Below are positions 63,218 to 64,000 of a stretch of 64,000 bases of DNA, in pieces. The notes under the pieces were generated by a model. That model was given only the letters and a program-made list of their open reading frames with translations, ran no database searches and was not told the DNA's origin. The DNA is from Pseudotamlana agarivorans (lineage in GTDB: Bacteria; Bacteroidota; Bacteroidia; Flavobacteriales; Flavobacteriaceae). The DNA lies in contig NZ_JAHKPD010000013.1 in NCBI RefSeq assembly GCF_018860245.1, positions 248,001 to 312,000 of the forward strand. Reading direction: 5' to 3'. Each line of letters opens with the position of its first letter. Position 1 is the first letter of the stretch. Both the position numbers and the translations under genes were made by a program.

Positions 63218-64000
63218 ATGAAAAGAAGAGAGTTTTTTAAAAAAGGTTCTAAAGCAGCTATTGCTGCAGGTGTTGTACCCATGATTGCGAGTTCGTGTTC
63301 TGGCGCTAAAGACATGGTATACGATAGAGATCAGGACAAGTGGTATCATTTAGGTACGGGAAAAACAGGCATGCCAAACCGAAAGAAGACTGTTGGATAT
63401 GATGTTGCGGTTGTTGGTGGTGGTGCTGCAGGTATTTGTGCAGCTGTTGCAGCCGCACGTAATGGGTCTAAAACGGTTTTGATTCAAGACAGACCAGTCC
63501 TTGGCGGTAATGCGTCTAGCGAAATGCGTGTGCATTTAAATGGGGTTAACGATATTGGTGGTCAAGCTGAACGAGAAACGGGTATTATAGAAGAGATATT
63601 ATTGCATAATAGATTTGAAAACGAACAGGAATCTTTCCCGGTTTTTGATCATGTGATGTATGATTTTGTGGTGAGAGAACCCAATATCACATTGATGCTA
63701 AATACACAAGCTATTGAAGCAGTAATGGATGGTGATAAAATAAAGTCAGCCTTATGCTGGCAAGGGACTACTGAAATGCTGTACACCATAAATGCGCCTA
63801 TTTTTATTGATTGTTCTGGTGATGGTTTATTGGCGGCTACCGCAGGAGCCGAATACAGAACGGGTAGAGAAGGAAAGGCAGAATTTAATGAAACCTATGC
63901 GCCTGATGAACCAGATGGTTGGCAGATGGGAGCAACACTCTTAATGTCTTCAAAAGATATGGGGCGACCTATGAAATATTCTCCACCATCATACGCCATA
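63218..64000 (+). CDS. FAD-dependent oxidoreductase, Tat-exported (partial)
   Basis: The frame is open from ATG 63218 to the window end (261 codons), so the C-terminus is outside. The N-terminus is a twin-arginine signal (M-K-R-R-E-F-F-K-K-G-S then A-A-I-A-A-G-V) with a possible lipobox S-S-C. A dinucleotide-binding motif follows (V-A-V-V-G-G-G-A-A-G-I-C near residues 63-74), then G-G-N-A-S-S-E-M-R, typical of the FAD-dependent oxidoreductase family (PF12831 type). It starts 12 bases after the sulfatase stop. Members near sulfatase genes in marine Bacteroidota are of unknown substrate. Confidence 0.8.
   Translation, partial: MKRREFFKKGSKAAIAAGVVPMIASSCSGAKDMVYDRDQDKWYHLGTGKTGMPNRKKTVGYDVAVVGGGAAGICAAVAAARNGSKTVLIQDRPVLGGNASSEMRVHLNGVNDIGGQAERETGIIEEILLHNRFENEQESFPVFDHVMYDFVVREPNITLMLNTQAIEAVMDGDKIKSALCWQGTTEMLYTINAPIFIDCSGDGLLAATAGAEYRTGREGKAEFNETYAPDEPDGWQMGATLLMSSKDMGRPMKYSPPSYAI

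Noticed and set aside
1-64000. tRNA or rRNA genes
   Set aside because: No cloverleaf-like or conserved ribosomal sequence was recognised on either strand.

Overview
The window reads as chromosomal DNA of a marine member of the Flavobacteriaceae (Bacteroidota). The evidence is AT-rich sequence, a SusC/SusD pair, many Bacteroidota-type lipoproteins, type IX secretion (T9SS) C-terminal domains, five S1 formylglycine sulfatases, TAnnTTTG-like -7 promoter elements and red-algal galactan enzymes. Species cannot be fixed from the sequence alone.

Layout. 0-4.4 kb: a sulfatase and two lipoproteins of unknown role. 4.5-13.7 kb: a uronate/unsaturated-uronate catabolic block, with a divergent LacI-type regulator, an SDR fructuronate reductase, uxuA, uxaC, kduI and kduD, then a three-gene TRAP transporter; a paired operator lies in the divergent promoter. 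13.7-17.5 kb: an eroded accessory patch holding a T9SS-domain remnant, hairpin-rich DNA, an HTH plus nucleotidyltransferase pair resembling AbiE-type modules, a truncated restriction-enzyme fragment, an IS200-type element and a small membrane protein. 18.0-25.2 kb: SusC, SusD, a probable glycan-binding lipoprotein and a small lipoprotein. 25.4-26.5 kb: a decayed IS1182-type transposase. 26.6-46.9 kb: a T9SS-secreted protein, an AraC regulator, a sulfatase, a KDPG/KDPGal aldolase and sugar kinase with two GH16 enzymes, then a long operon (enolase-superfamily cycloisomerase, aldehyde dehydrogenase, PhoD-like metallohydrolase, sulfatase, FG-GAP/ASPIC protein, MFS sugar porter, GH127). 47.2-48.7 kb: a TonB-C-like repeat protein. 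49.0-59.7 kb: an HpaI-type aldolase, then an operon with an S1_7-like sulfatase, GH16-CBM-T9SS, FG-GAP/ASPIC, SMP-30-like propeller, clan GH-A hydrolase and a kappa-carrageenase. 59.8-64 kb: a TPR-LuxR regulator diverging from another S1_7-like sulfatase and a Tat-exported FAD oxidoreductase cut by the window end.

How it works together (inference). Secreted and lipid-anchored GH16 enzymes and sulfatases cut and desulfate a carrageenan- or furcellaran-type galactan. SusCD imports oligosaccharides. The GH127 and GH-A enzymes release galactose and 3,6-anhydro-D-galactose. The aldehyde dehydrogenase, cycloisomerase, kinase and aldolase take anhydrogalactose to pyruvate and glyceraldehyde-3-phosphate.

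The most notable signal is regulatory. Five promoters carry GGTAA-N16-GGTAA (direct repeats exactly 21 bp apart) with a -7-like element beginning exactly 36 bp after the start of the second repeat; a sixth promoter, on the minus strand, has GATAA as its first half-site and the same geometry. All six are in the galactan locus, and an AraC-family gene lies within it. This is probably the operator of a carrageenan regulon that also includes the uncharacterised secreted protein at 26.6 kb.
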